64,000 nucleotides of DNA from Prinia subflava (GCF_021018805.1 NC_086259.1:930001-994000); one strand, 5' to 3'. Counted from the first letter of the stretch, positions 1-12,322 are shown. Translations and numbers: made by a program. The notes: a model not told the origin generated them from the sequence alone.

Positions 1-3000
1 CATTTTCACCTCTCAACCTTTATTTTTCTACCTAAATAAGTCAAGACCTTTTTATTTGCTCAAACAAGACCAGTTCTTTATTCCCCTCATAACACTTGTA
101 GGTCTTTTCCAAAAGTGCTCCCGTTTCTCTGCACATTTCTAAATGGCCACACAACTACTAGCAATAAATTATTTCCTTAGAGAAGTTAATAAAATGTAAC
201 AAGAAGAATACCCAAAAGACAACTACACAAAACCCCAACAGTCTTCTACAAAGTTCATGAACTGTGTTTGGAAACTTCATTCAGGCATGGGGATTTTAGT
301 GTCATTGTCTAAGAAAATCTCAGAATACACCAAATTCTAGAGTGACTGACAGCGTCAGCAAAGTTAAGCAAAAAAGACAATATATATATATGGGGAAGTG
401 GTAGACATTTTAAATTGAGAGAAAAAATCAGCCATTACAATAAAACAAAAATCTATAAATCACATTCTTCATTTTTTCTCTGGTTTTGATATATACAGAA
501 AGTGATGGAAATCGATCTGCACCTTTCCCAAGCCCTGTTATACAGCTTTGCTGTGAAAGTCAGTTTTGCCCAGGCTTAAATAAAAGGGTTTGATCTCTGC
601 ATCTGCTTGGGCCATTAATTTGGAACAATTCTGCTTTCCTGTACTCAGCCTCAGAACTCTCCAGTGATGTCAACATCCCCAAAACTGCACCTCGCTTAAG
701 CAACAGCTCCCAGGATCATTTCCTCCTCCTCCTCCTCCACACACAGACCACTGCTGTAACTTTTCTTTTGGAATTCGGATTGTGATAATCTGTACAGAAC
801 CTAAAGTGTTCTCAGGAAAGGCTGTTGCACAATAAAGACAGCAAGAGAGAGAAAGAAAGGCTGAGGGAGCACAAAAGCAAAGCCAATGGCCATGCTTTGA
901 ATATTTTAACACTCTTTAGGAAAGTTTCATTTACATCACTGTGTATATTTATGATGCATGTGGTTTAAAAACAAAAGGGACAACCCTTGAAGTCACAAAT
1001 TTAAAAATTACCTAGATTGATTGATTGTAATTAAGCAATGGAATATAAGCAAACTATCTTTTGCCTATCAACACAACTGTCATTCAATGTTCAATATTAA
1101 AGTGAAAACAGGAAAGGATTGTGAAAAGGAAAGGATAAAGTGAAAAAAGGATTGAACTTTTTATACAAGTTCAATCTAATCAGCATAAATCCCTGCAAGC
1201 ATGTATCAATCACTGGGACTTTCCAGCTCTTAAATACCTGTGTGCATGTGTGGTTTTGTGTGAAAAAATAAAGGTGCTCAATAGTCCAATTTCTAATCAA
1301 ATATTACTTGGAATTCTGTTTTGCAAGGATCAAGGATCAATCTCCTATGAATGTATTTGATCCACATCTGTAAATACTCCTTGAAATTTTAGGATTAACT
1401 AGACAGCCCTCAGAACCTGATTGGAAAAGAATGATGTTGAATTTTTTCCCTAGGGTGAGGTAAACCAGTGTGTAGGATCAGGGGCAGCTCCTTTCCAGCA
1501 TGTAAAATTCCAGGTATGCCCTCCAGCACAACCCCAGCACAGCTTCGAGCCAGCCAAGCCTTAGAAATGTAACAGCCTACTCAGAAAGGGGAAAGGGAGT
1601 TAACAAAAGACCTTTTTAGCCTTGTGGAAGAAGGCTCAAGTGATGTTTCTTACATCTTGTGATGGCTCTTGTGATGTTCCCATACACAGCTTGGCAAAGG
1701 AATTTAAAAAGACCCTGGTATTGTGAGCCAGCAGAAATCGGCACCTCGCTGACTCCTAAACCCACCCCTCCAGCAGCAGTGCCACCTCTCACCCCATGAG
1801 ATCCTATCCTGCTTTGCTGTGAGTGCTGTATCAACCATCAGAGAATGAAGATTATTTTTCTTCTGCTATTGACTGGTTCTGGAAAAAGTAGTTTCCCATA
1901 TAATTGCTGGGATTTGGTCTATAGGGCAAGAGTCCAGATGCGGGGTCAAACGTGCACATTTCCTACACATTCTGCATGGTTCCCTGTGCAACTGCAATGG
2001 AAACAGGGTTTGAGAGAGGATTTCCCTTTAAGGAGAAAAATAATGTGGATATTCTATTGCTTAACAGAACAAGACTCTGAAATTTCATATGAACCAAGAT
2101 TCAAAATTCACACAGGACAAGGGCACAGTGGTCCCAGTAACAGACTGTGAGGGTAACACTGGTCTTCTACTTGATGAAAATTACTTAGGAATTATGATCT
2201 GTGCTGTATGAACTTCTGCCAGATAGTTCTGTGCAAATTAAACTGTAAAAGTTATGCCTTAATTATGCCACATTCTTTCTTGGTCTGCTTGCCATGAGCC
2301 TCAGACAGGAGGATATTTGTTTGTCTCCAATCCTGAGCTTGGCTTGACACAGCTCAGGTACCCTGAGCCTCTCTGCCCATTCACCAGGTGTGCAGCAAAG
2401 ACAAACAACAACTTCATCTCAATTTTCAGAAACATTCTATGGCTGAAAAACACATTTTTCACAAGGACTTCCCATTGTTTAGCAGCCTATATGAGTACTA
2501 GTAGGTTAAGATTAAGAAAAGGAGCACGAAGAAAATATATTTTAATTAACACTGATTAAAATTGCAATGCAAAACAAGCGCATGAATATGAATTACAATT
2601 CCTAAGCAGAAGAATTGTCCTTTGTAAAGTACAAGTAACATGCACAGAAAAATATTACAAGAGAAACACATATCCCACCTCAGCTATTATGCAAAGTTAA
2701 GGCCATGAAAGTAACCTTTTTAGTTTGTTATGTCTTCCTAATTCAATTAAATGAGAACAAAACTAAAATGAGGATTACATTTGCAAAGACATTTAGCATC
2801 ATTAACAGTGTCTGCCAGGGAGCTTTTTTCCTTTTTTTTTTATTCTCTGAAAGAGAAAAAAAGATCACGGCCTTTTGAAACTTTCAATTTTTTAAAGCAG
2901 AAAGAAAAGCACTTAAAAGTGAAAGCCTGTACAACAAAATTTTAACCCATAAACAGCTTATGAATTCCATGAGTGAGGAACTCATCTGACATGACCTTTT

Positions 3001-3514
3001 ATTTCTACAATGGCATTAACTTGTGCTGCCAAAGAAAAGATGAAAACTACGTCGGTACTTTCAGAGCATCTATTTAGCAGTGCCGCAATTTTTTGTGGTT
3101 TTTTTGTTGCTAAAACCCAAAACATAAACTTGCTCTCCTCCAATGATGTGTCCTCCAAGGACCAATTTACATTAATTTAAGGGAATTTCAGCCCTTCAGG
3201 GGTACAACAGACAAGGCTCTTAGAATGTTCGGGTGCACGGTGAGCTGTTGACAAAGACAGGTTGCTCTCCCTGCAGTCTGTGCTGCAAGATGAGACGGCT
3301 GAATGTCGGAGTCCAGGACATCCCTCTGGCCGCCCTGGAGGGTTTGGAAACTGGACGGGGGGTCTGGGATCTGTACAGGGGGCTCAGCCAGCCTCACACA
3401 GAGCCCAGGAGGACACTGCCTCTGATCCCTGGCTATGGGAGTGAATGCCCACATTGTATGAAGAATCACAAGCCGAGAGAATTCAAAATAAGTAGCAGTT
3501 AGTTAATCACAGAG
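1..3514. other. AT-rich noncoding DNA, no gene seen
   Basis: No open reading frame here is longer than about 100 codons and none resembles a known protein. The stretch is AT-rich and holds many short A and T runs and one small TCC array (given separately). The last 300 bases (about 3210-3510) are more GC-rich and run directly into the LTR-like sequence at 3515. They could be the 3' end of a retroviral internal region, but I see no recognisable coding motif. Confidence 0.6.
720..738. repeat. (TCC)6 trinucleotide microsatellite
   Basis: Six uninterrupted TCC units followed by a CA-rich tail. It makes the Gly run seen when the minus strand is translated, and that translation is not a real protein. 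Confidence 0.9.
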
Positions 3515-3965
3515 TGTAAATGTAGAATCTAGGATTTTTAGTATATGGGTTTGAAGATGCAAGATGGAGGAATTGGGGAGGAATTCCTCCAAATGTATTG
3601 TCCTTCTTGTTCTTGTTCTTTTCCCCCATTTTCTGCTGAGTTGTATTACAAGGATTGGTTTAGAGTAGAAATGACATGTTAAAATAGGTAGTAAGTATTG
3701 GTAAAATTCTGTAAATAAAAAATACATTGTGGAAGGTGGTTGGACCAGGGAAACTGTACAAAAGGTCCAGGACCCTCTGATCCACCCCAGTCCGTCGCAT
3801 GTCCTGCTCTGCTGGAGATGCCTTGCAGAGCTGAGAAAGAACTAAGATAAGGTACCCTGCTGAAAGAATGGAGAGATAATGAAGAATAAACAACCTTGGA
3901 AACAGGCACTGGCGGACTCAGCTTGTCTTCTCTGGCTCCGGTGTGAGACCTTTTGGGCAAGAGAA
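3515..3965 (+). mobile_element. LTR-like remnant of an endogenous retrovirus
   Basis: The block starts with TG at 3515 and has LTR-like organisation. A U3-like stretch holds TCTTGTTCTTG-type pyrimidine repeats. An AATAAA polyadenylation signal lies at 3885-3890, followed by a U5-like segment with GGTGTGAGACCTTTTGGGCA at about 3940-3960. The wording resembles passerine LTRs as I remember them, but no library search was possible. I could not find a matching target-site duplication or a clear CA end, so the 3' boundary is uncertain and may lie as far as about 4300, where an A/C-rich tract begins. The 211-codon minus-strand ORF at 3679-4314 overlaps this block and looks fortuitous. Confidence 0.5.
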
Positions 3966-5035
3966 ACTCGAAAGCCTTATTACCTTGGGGAACAGCAACT
4001 CTGAGGAGAATCTCAGGGAGCAGCAACCCTGAGAGCTGAAGGAGCCCTTCCCTGGAAATCCCCGGTGTGCGGAGCAGCCTCACCCAGCGGCAGTGCACAC
4101 CTGGGAGCACAGCACAGGAACAGAGCTGCACTCGTGTATGACTGCACAGAACTCTGTGTGCCAGCCTCGGCTCATCTGAAACTGCCTGTGGGAGAAAAAT
4201 TCCTGTGGAAGACACAGCAACTTTGGCAAAAAAACAACCAACGAACAAAAAAGAAAAACAATACACCAAACAAAACAAACAACACAGAAAACAAAACCGA
4301 AACCAAAAATCCATGATCTCTACTCTTAATTGTAGAACTCATTACAAGTCTGAAGTGGAAGCAACGTATCTTTATTTACACCATTTTCCTGTTAAGATTC
4401 CCTGCAGGAGCATCTCCCTGCATACCTCGTAGGCAGCACCAGCACATTGTGTGCAGACAGCTCTGCTGTCAGCTCCCGCACAGGAATCACCACGAGTTCT
4501 CACTTTCCTTTTATTACAGTCAACAGCTTAATTTCCACTGTGTTTTTTCCTATTTGTTTAAGATTCTTGCAGAAAACATATTTATAACTCAGATATTTCA
4601 AATAAGTGACACTGCATTTCTATTCCTAGAGAACAGAGACACATCAAAGAATTTCCCTTAACGTTATTTGCTGCTGTGTCTCTTCACTCTGTCCATTCCC
4701 CCTGAGCAGGCTGCACATTACATAATGGTGTGGGTTTGATATTGCTGCAAACAATCTGCAGCAACCTCATAAAACCTGGTCAGGCAAATCTGTTCCTCAG
4801 AAGGTCCATACCAGCCTAGTAACAGTGCTCCCCATACCCATGCATGGAAAAAACTTCAAACATATCTGATGGATACTTAACCTTCTCTTGCCACTCTTGG
4901 ATTACAAGCTAAAGAATGATTTCCTGTTATTTTACATAAAAGTGCAGTAAACAGCAGAGAAAACTCTTGTGCCTTTGACTGTCTTTGAATGAGTGATTTG
5001 ACTGCAAAGCATCTCTACAGACTTGCAAGCAGTGT
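3966..5035. other. Noncoding DNA between LTR remnant and CR1
   Basis: The first 350 bases may be the remainder of the LTR or its leader. They are followed by an A/C-rich low-complexity tract at about 4225-4315. The rest is AT-rich with no recognisable gene or repeat. Confidence 0.5.
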
Positions 5036-5960
5036 CCTGGGGCCAAGGAGGCCAAGGGTGCCCTGGGGGCAGGGGGAAGAGCCTTGGCAGCAGCTCAGGG
5101 AGGGATCCTGCCCCTGTGCCCAGCCCTGGAGGCACCTCTGGAGTGCTTGTCCAGCTCTGGATCCTCAGCACAGCAGGGCCAGGAGCTCCTGGAGCTGAGG
5201 AAGGGCCTGGAGCATCTCCGTGCCCAGGAAAGGCTGAGGGAGCTGGGACTGCTCAGCCTGGAGAGGAGCCCCGGCTGAGAGGGGCCCTCAGCCCTGTCTG
5301 TACCTGGGTGTGCCTGGCTGTCCCTGTGTCTGTCCCTGTGTGTCTCTGTCTGTCCTTATCTGTCCCTGTGTCTGTCCCTGTCTGTCTGTCCCTGTGTGTC
5401 CCTGTGTCTGTCGCTGTGTCTGTCCCTGTGTCTGTCCCTGTCTGTCCCTGGGTGTCCCTGTCTGTCCCTGTGTCTGTCCCTGTGTCTGTCCCTCTCTGTT
5501 CCTGTCTGTCCCTGTGTCTGTCCCTGCCTGTCCCTGTGTCTGTCCCTGTCTGTCCCTGGGTGTCCCTGTCTGTCCCTGTGTCTGTCCCTGTGTCTGTCCC
5601 TGTGTCTGTCCCTGTCTGTCCCTGTGTCTGTCCCTGTCTGTCCCCATGTGCAGGGAGGGCAGAGCAGCCCCAGGCTCTGCTCCAGGCCCAGCAATGGCCC
5701 CAGAGCCACGGGCAGGGCTGAGCCCAGGAGCTGCCCCTGCACAGGAGGCACAACTTCTGCCCTGGCAGTGCCAGCCCTGAGCAGATTGTGCAGAGAGGCT
5801 GTGCAGGCTCCTCCCTGGGGATATTGCAGAGCCCTCTGGACACTCTGCTGTGCTCTGTGCTCTGGGGTGGCCCTGCTGGAGCAGGGAGGTGGCACCAGAG
5901 CAGCCCCTGTGAGCCCCTCCAGCCTCACACAGGAATCACCTGGGATTCCATTATTCTAAC
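5036..5960 (+). mobile_element. CR1 LINE 3' fragment, interrupted by a minisatellite
   Basis: Two pieces match consecutive parts of the CR1 3' region in sense orientation. The left piece, about 5036-5310, carries hallmarks such as GGCCAAGGAGGCCAAGGGTG, GCTGGAGCATCTC-like wording, AGGAAAGGCTGAGGGAGCTG and CAGCCTGGAGAGGAG. The right piece, about 5645-5960, continues with CAGGGAGGGCAGAGCAGCCC, CTCCCTGGGGATATT and CCCTGCTGGAGCAGGGAGG. Between them, where CR1 normally reads a short 'tacctgaaggg'-type stretch, sits a TGTCCCTG array of about 330 bases. The copy is therefore one insertion expanded internally, not two insertions. This part of CR1 encodes the end of the reverse transcriptase ORF and the 3' UTR, and it is decayed and non-functional. 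Confidence 0.85.
5311..5644 (+). repeat. TGTCCCTG / TGTCCCTGTGTC minisatellite
   Basis: Roughly 330 bases are built almost only from TGTCCCTG and TGTC blocks, with variants such as TGTCCCTGGG and TCCCTCTC. It translates to Cys/Pro/Val/Ser-rich or Thr/Gly/Asp/Arg-rich ORFs of up to 232 codons in several frames on both strands, as expected of a short-period array and not of a gene. The array is embedded in a CR1 copy. Confidence 0.95.
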
Positions 5961-8159
5961 ATTTGCTGTTCAGAATTTCATTCCCAATGCTAGTGAAAAA
6001 CTGTTCCAAGCTCCTTCTTCCAGCTGGCAGTGCCTGTGGCTCTGCAGGACACAGAACTGCCCAGCACACCCAGGAGTCAGCCATGGCTCTGGGGAGAGCA
6101 GGATGCTGCTGGCTGCCTGGCAAGCCCTGCTCTGCATCACCCCACTCCCTTCCCTGCCCTCCCTCCTCACTCAGTGCAGGCGTTTGTCTGCTGAGAGAAT
6201 CGAGGCTGACAGGGAAGGTCACTGTGCCCACTTGTGAGTCTCAGCACACAAATGTGCCTTTTGGCTCCCCAAACAGCGGCCGTGTCCTGTTATTGATAAA
6301 GCCTTGGAAAGACTCGAATGCATCTTCATTTCATAAAACAACTGCCTTCAAGGTTGCGCCGAGAAAATAAGCAGCCAGAATGCTGAAGAATTCTCCAAGT
6401 TGGCATTCTCCTGAAGATTAAAAGATAATAATACTTCTATTAGAATCACTCTGCTACGCTGTATTGATCTCATCAGGGAGGCCACTGCAGGTCTAATATG
6501 AACAGAGCAGTTTTAGAATTAATCACAGGAGTTTTTATTATGGTTCATAGGGCTCCTCATTCAAATGGCATCGTTTGCAATATTTATGGCCTAGATTGGT
6601 TGCCATTATTAAGTGCAAGTGTGCCACATGGTGTCTGGCCTGCTGTGTTAAAACACAAAGTCATTCTTCAAAAGTAAATCTTATCTAAACTATGCACAAA
6701 AAGCCAATTACTTTTTGATTTACATTTTAATTTCACATTCAGCTTTCCCCTTATATACAAACCTCTTACTTAATCTTTGTTTTGGATTAACTAGCACAGG
6801 CATACAAGGTACACTCCATAGTTTTCAGTAGACTGTTACGGCATATTAATGCACTCTGCTCAAAAAGATGTATTTGGTCAGTGACAAGGCACACACACTG
6901 TGTGAGAGAAGCAAATGAAAAGCTGGAAGAAATAGAGCACCCTGCAAAGCGGACTGGCCACTGATCTTCAAGATAAAACACACTCATTAAGACTCTCAGC
7001 TTAGACTGTGAACTTGGAAATGAAAAAAGTGTTTGTCAGTGTCAGAACAAGCCCTTGGTGACCAGATCCAGTAGTGATTTAAGGGAGAACTTTTTCATTT
7101 CCATGTTCCTTGCTTTGCTGGTTTGTTTTTTAATCTTCTTTGCCACCGCTTCAGCCAAGCTCAGGTTTCAGTCATGCCCATTCCTGTTTGCCTGATCCCA
7201 CCAGCATTTTCCTGCCATGATGGTGACAGAAGTTGGATCTTGGCAAAGGCGAACGAGCAAACGTAATTCTGATGCTAAATTATTAAATTAATTAAAGTCC
7301 TGGGAAAATATGAGAGGGTAGTTCATTTTGGTTTTGGTTTGTTTCTTTTAAACCAGAAAGAACTTCAGAGAGTCTGGTAAGGTATGTTGAAAATGTTTGT
7401 CTTAAATCTCAGATTCTATTGAGTTTTTAGTGAATTTTGGGCAAGAAAACTGCACTGACCTTTGCAAGGCCATATAAGGAATGTTCAGAACAATTTCCCA
7501 TTAAACTCAATCATTCACCTATAATAAAACGAATAAGAATTGCATGTATAAACATTCCTTTTGACTTTAAAATCCCTCATATTCTCTTAACTCTATTTGA
7601 AAACAAGCCTTTGTTATGACATCCATTTAATTTGAGGGACTAATTATATGTGGCAAGCACATACCTAAATGCTTTGAAGGGTAGAAAAACATTTAATGAA
7701 CTTAGAGAAAATTGTATTTATCTGCTTAGTCAATGCAACAAAACAGATCTGCTCATGCTTTTTTCTCCTGACAGCACAAGATAGGAAGCAGCAATAGAGA
7801 AAAGACAAAATAAAAATGAATTGGCAAAAGCCTCCCAATTTATTAAGGCTGTAAGGGACATACATTTAGAAGGGATATACATTTACAAGGGATATTCACT
7901 TATAAGGGGTGTAAAAGCTCTTAACTGAGTAGAAAAAAAAACAATGCCAAAGTGTGCTGAGAATCCCCTGCTCTCCAGTCCCCAGCTGATCCCAGCATTC
8001 CCTGTCTCAGCTCAGTCCTTCCAGGATTCTGCTGTGAAGCATCTCCACCAATTCCTGCGTTCTCCTGGACAAAAGGACCTGGCAAACAGAATGAATTTAC
8101 CAATGGTATCATACACATGAATACACACATTTTCACATTTTCATGTTCACATTTCATGT
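5961..8159. other. Noncoding DNA; possible conserved element
   Basis: No gene or recognised repeat was seen. The segment about 6440-6660 is free of low-complexity sequence and carries TTTATTATGG, an octamer-like ATTCAAATGG and a TTAATCA core, a composition typical of developmental regulatory DNA. That reading is inference only. The last bases (8155-8159, CATGT) are the left target duplication of the LTR that follows. Confidence 0.5.
8155..8159. repeat. Target-site duplication CATGT, left copy
   Basis: The five bases immediately before the TG start of the solo LTR are identical to 9541-9545 immediately after its CA end. Confidence 0.85.
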
Positions 8160-9540
8160 TGTCGTGGTTGCAAGGGAGGTGAATTTTTTTTCCAGGGGGA
8201 TGTGGGCAGTCCAATCAGTAATCAGCTTTTCTGCTGGCACCTAGATTGGTCACTCGGAGGTTTGGACACGCCTCTGAGGACACAAAGAGTTAAAAGCAGG
8301 AGTCTAGGGGGTTCGGCCTCTTTTGGGTTCCGGTTTCAGCAGTGGAAACATCTCATCTCCCCTGCTCAGCTCTGGGCTGAGTGGGGGAGGGGGAAGCCAC
8401 GTGGCCAGGCTCAGGACAACCACGCGGTGGAACTAAAGTAAGCTGGGCCCCGAGGGGAGAAGAGAGTGGACAGAACTGGAACTGAGCTGCCCCGTCCAGG
8501 ATGGAGGGGTAGAAAACTGTGGAAGTGCCTGCTGTGTGTGCTCACCCCCCTCCTCCCCCCCAAACTCCGGGAGAAGGTGCCCAGCCACGTGGGGGTTTGC
8601 GGAGCCTGGGAGTGCTTCAGCCTGCAGCACCCTGCCGAGAAAAAACTGTTAACCCTTGCTTGGCAGAAAGAAACTTTTCTTAGACATTGATTCTCATGAC
8701 TGGGGGTTTCGGAGAGAGAGAAGCGGCCTGGGACCGAGATGATAAAGCATGGTTGGAAAGAACCCGATGGAAGAATGAGAGGAGTAGCCTTCTGAGCTGG
8801 AATTCTCTTGCATAATGTCAGCCATAGACTGAACTTGAGTCTCCTTTGAACATAAACTGCATTTTTGGGTGGATACAGCTGCCCTTGCTTTTGCTACAGT
8901 GACTTGCACTTGAAGAGTTGGAGCGAGCAGAGAAGAGAGGGGGAGGGTGAGGTGGCGCCCTCTGCCCTCAGGGCAGACCTGCTCTCGGAACCTCGGCCCC
9001 TGGGTAAAAAGGGGGAGAGCTCGGCATGCAGCATCCTTAAAAAGCCCTGTATGTAGTTTTGGCCTATGAGACAGCGGTGAGAGCGCTGGACATAGGAAAA
9101 AGAGAGTGTCACCCTGGCAGACTTCTCCGGGCGGTGCCAGGGGTGACATGGGAACACATAAGGAGTGGACCTGTGTGTTCTGGAGAACAGTCTGTGGTGC
9201 CAGAGAGACTCCTCTCTCCCTTGCTGAATTGAAGATTAGTTTTTTTTGAGTGGTGATTGTTTGATCTAAAACCCAAAGGTTGGTCTGTGAAAAGTGATGG
9301 GTGGGGAGGTAGAAACTGGGAGAAGAAATGTTCTAAGAAGTTTTTATTTCTGTCTCTGTGTGTGTTTAAGAGTATTTCTGTCCCTGTTCTTGTGTAATTA
9401 ATAAAGTTTTGGTGGGTTTTTTTTGTTTTCAAGATTTAAGCCTGCTCTGCTCTGTTCCTGATCACATCCCACAGGAGTTGTTAAAGAAAAAACATATATT
9501 CATGGGTGCATTAACATCTGGCCAGTGCCAACCCATGACA
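8160..9540 (+). mobile_element. Complete solo LTR of an endogenous retrovirus, 1381 bp
   Basis: The element begins TGTCGTGGTT and ends AACCCATGACA, which gives an imperfect terminal inverted repeat with TG...CA ends. It is bracketed by a perfect 5-bp duplication (CATGT). A 5-bp duplication fits ERVL/ERV3-type or some ERV1/ERV2 integrations. Internal signals on the plus strand include CCAAT at about 8211, a TATA-like TTAAAA at 8290-8295, a second TTAAAAA-type box at about 9037, and AATAAA at 9400-9405, followed by a GT/T-rich downstream element. No internal retroviral region or second LTR is present, so this is the product of LTR-LTR recombination. The ORFs inside it (up to 151 codons, 8694-9149 minus) have no retroviral similarity I can recognise. 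Confidence 0.85.
9400..9405 (+). promoter_or_regulatory. LTR polyadenylation signal AATAAA
   Basis: AATAAA is followed by GTTTTGGTGGG and a T-rich run, the usual downstream GU/U-rich element. It lies 135 bases from the LTR 3' end and so marks the R/U5 border of the solo LTR. Confidence 0.65.
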
Positions 9541-9545
9541 CATGT
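9541..9545. repeat. Target-site duplication CATGT, right copy
   Basis: Identical to 8155-8159. Together they define the LTR ends exactly. Confidence 0.85.
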
Positions 9546-12105
9546 GAATACACATTTTCATCTTGTACCTATTCCAACCCACTCAGCTTCCAGAAACAAC
9601 TCTCCCAATGAATACTTTCCTAACAGAGGCACCAACACACCCAATTTCAGCCTGATGGCCAACAACAGTTTATCACAACATGCTGGTAGGGCTGTTTGCC
9701 TCTGCTTTCTGTATATTCTGTGCTTAGTGTGGAAAAATAAATATATTCATAGTCATCATATTCATAATTTTGTTGATCACTGCACTTTAAAGCCAACAAA
9801 ATCAAAACGAGATTGGAATACAACTATTTCCTCTCACAACATCCTAGAAATCCATTTATGCTCTTATTTTGATAGCTAGTGAAAATAATTGTTTGGGGTT
9901 TTGTTTTGGGTTTTTTTAAAAGCAACTACCTATCTACTGTGCAGCAGAACTCTGCGAATGAACTCTTGGATCACAGCACCACCTTATCTGCTCCTCTTTA
10001 CCTGCCAAATAACATATTGACTATCATTCTTACCTCTGACAGATCTAACCCAAGTCTCCCAGAGTGAAAGATTAGGAAGTTAATCCATTTTGAAGCCTTG
10101 CTTCAAGATATTAATGCTTTCAAAAACAAAAGTGAGGGATGAATATTATTCAGGTCAAATAAAATCAGAGTTCTAAGAAGAGCTAGCCAGGTATCAGTTC
10201 CAAGAAACATTGTATGATAAAGCCAAGCCATGAGACAGGGCATAAAATGGGAATTCAAACACATTTATTCCTAGTTTAGGGAGATGTTTTAACTTCATAA
10301 TTGATCTAATACTAGAATGCAGTTTTCAGTAAGTCTATTGAAAATTTACTATAGGATGCTTAGGGAGAGATGATTATGATACCATCTCTGTTCTCAGTAT
10401 CATTCTTTAATTTCATTTGCAGTAATTTGCAGCCTCTCCTGCACGTACATTCCTACCACAGCGTATATCCTGATACACACACAGGAATACAGTCCCTTTT
10501 CCACCACTCAATACAGATTTCATACCTATATATTCACACATATGAAAATACAGCCTCCAGAAACCCTCCAAGTGCTTCATTCAACACTTCAAGTTTGTAT
10601 TTCAGGGTCTATTGAATTTATGCATTTTTAAAAAGTGAAATTGCCTATGCAATACTGTTCAAGTGGTTGTCATTAATTATACACTTGTATTTATGTCCTA
10701 ATTTAGTGTGCACTTGAGAACAGTAATTCAGATTCACTTAGATTTGGTTGCCCAGCTAAAGGGAATGAGACTAACTGAGACAATATTAGGGTGACCCTTT
10801 GGCTGGCCAAGATGGGAATCCCCAAACAAAGATAACCAGAAAACATCTCCAGAGGGTATCAAGAAAGGCTGAACACATGGAAACTCTCCTGAAAGTATAA
10901 AGCAGGGCAGCATGGGGAAAACCACCCAGTTCCACCCAGGATTCAAGCACTCCGTGTGCCTTTACACGTGTTTAAGGTGTCCAGAGAAGATGAAGGTGTA
11001 CAGTACCTGAGAACCACTGCTATGCTTCCTGCAGCTCCCCGAAGGAAGAAGGGAAAACAGGGAAGGAAGAAGGCAGGACTTGCTGAAGAACAGACAAAAG
11101 AAATACTACCAAACAATGTTTGTCCTGCACCAAGTTTTTAAACAATGTTGCCTTGAAATTGAATATATTTCATTAGAAAATAAAGAAATCAGCAACCAAA
11201 AAGCCCAACCCAAAGTTTAACTCCTAGAAGAGGGATCTATAGAGCTAAAGAACAGGTATGTCCCCATTTTCCCTTAAGATAAAATGGTAAAGAACTGTAG
11301 AACAATCATAGAAACCCCTCTTCAAAATTCTTTATTAATTTTCCTTGTTTCTATGACACACTGCCTCAGAAATTCTGAGTCAATTCTGATAACTCTGTTC
11401 TCTAGAATGATTTTCAAATCACCAACCAAAAATCAGTTTCAGACAGCAGCTGATAGGCAAAATTCACCCCTCACAGACATGTTTTTATTTTACTGTTAAA
11501 GTAAAATAAAATCATTTTTACTGAAAGAAAAAGGAACCCAACAGTTGCTGCTGTTTAAGTATGGCAGATAAACACAGCTTACACCAGACCGCATAAAAAC
11601 AGCACAAGATTATGAACTTTCTTCTGCCATAACTGTGACTTAACAGAAGTCCACAGATAACAGCATTGTCCTGTGAGGAATTACTGACAGCACAATGGTG
11701 TTTAAGAAGGAGAAGATTCAAGATACATTTCCAACCCTCAGCAAAGCTTGTTAGCTCAGGTCTTGTGGCAGAATAACCCTGAATCCCAACCCAAACGGAG
11801 TTTCAAAATTCAGGACACCTATCTCCCCCAGCCTTTGGCTTTGCAGGCACTGCAGGAGTGAGCGTGGCTTGGGCAGTGCCCCACACAGGCCATGGCTCTG
11901 CAGCTGGCACACAGCTCGGGACACAGGGGCTGATGGTGGCACTGCCAGGCAGGCAGGGACAGGCAGCAGGGGCATGGGGTGTGGCAGTGTCATGCTCGGG
12001 TGTGTCACCTGACAGTGTCAGCATCAGCAGCCCTGCAGCTCCCACCTGCTCAGCCTGGCACAGCCACCTGGGCAGGCAGGGACAGCCACGGGAACCCAGG
12101 CGCAT
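9546..12105. other. Noncoding DNA, no gene seen
   Basis: AT-rich up to about 11750. It then becomes GC-rich and CAGG-rich (about 11820-12105), grading into the minisatellite that follows. The longest ORF, 156 codons at 9409-9879, starts inside the LTR tail and shows no protein-family features. Confidence 0.55.
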
Positions 12106-12322
12106 GGGGACACGGGCACAGGGACATAGGGAGACAAGGACATAGGAACAGGGTCAGTGATACAGGCACAGGGTCAGTGGCACAGGCACAGGGACAAAGG
12201 GACAAGGGCACAGGCACAGGGACACAGGGACATAGGGAGACAAGGACATAGGGACAGGGTCAGTGACACGGGCAGAGGGACACAGGGACAGGAACACAGG
12301 CAAAGGGACACAGGGGCAGGGT
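12106..12322 (+). repeat. GGGACA-type minisatellite with a 106-bp higher-order period
   Basis: Short units of the form GGGACA, GGCACA and GGGACATA fill about 215 bases. A composite unit starting GGGACATAGGGAGACAAGG occurs at 12121 and again at 12227. Both copies run on into an ACAGGGTCAGTGA segment, so the array has a 106-bp higher-order repeat. The Gln/Gly/His/Arg-rich ORFs across it are repeat translations. Confidence 0.9.

Noticed and set aside
3679..4314. 211-codon minus-strand ORF with a hydrophobic N-terminus
   Set aside because: It runs antisense through an LTR-like element, and its Phe/Cys-rich start comes from an A/C-rich low-complexity tract. It shows no known domain.
5023..5959. 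Overlapping Cys/Pro/Val-rich and Thr/Gly/Asp-rich ORFs of 119-232 codons
   Set aside because: They arise from the TGTCCCTG minisatellite inside a dead CR1 copy and appear in several frames on both strands.
8694..9157. 151- and 87-codon minus-strand ORFs
   Set aside because: They lie antisense inside the solo LTR and have no recognisable features.
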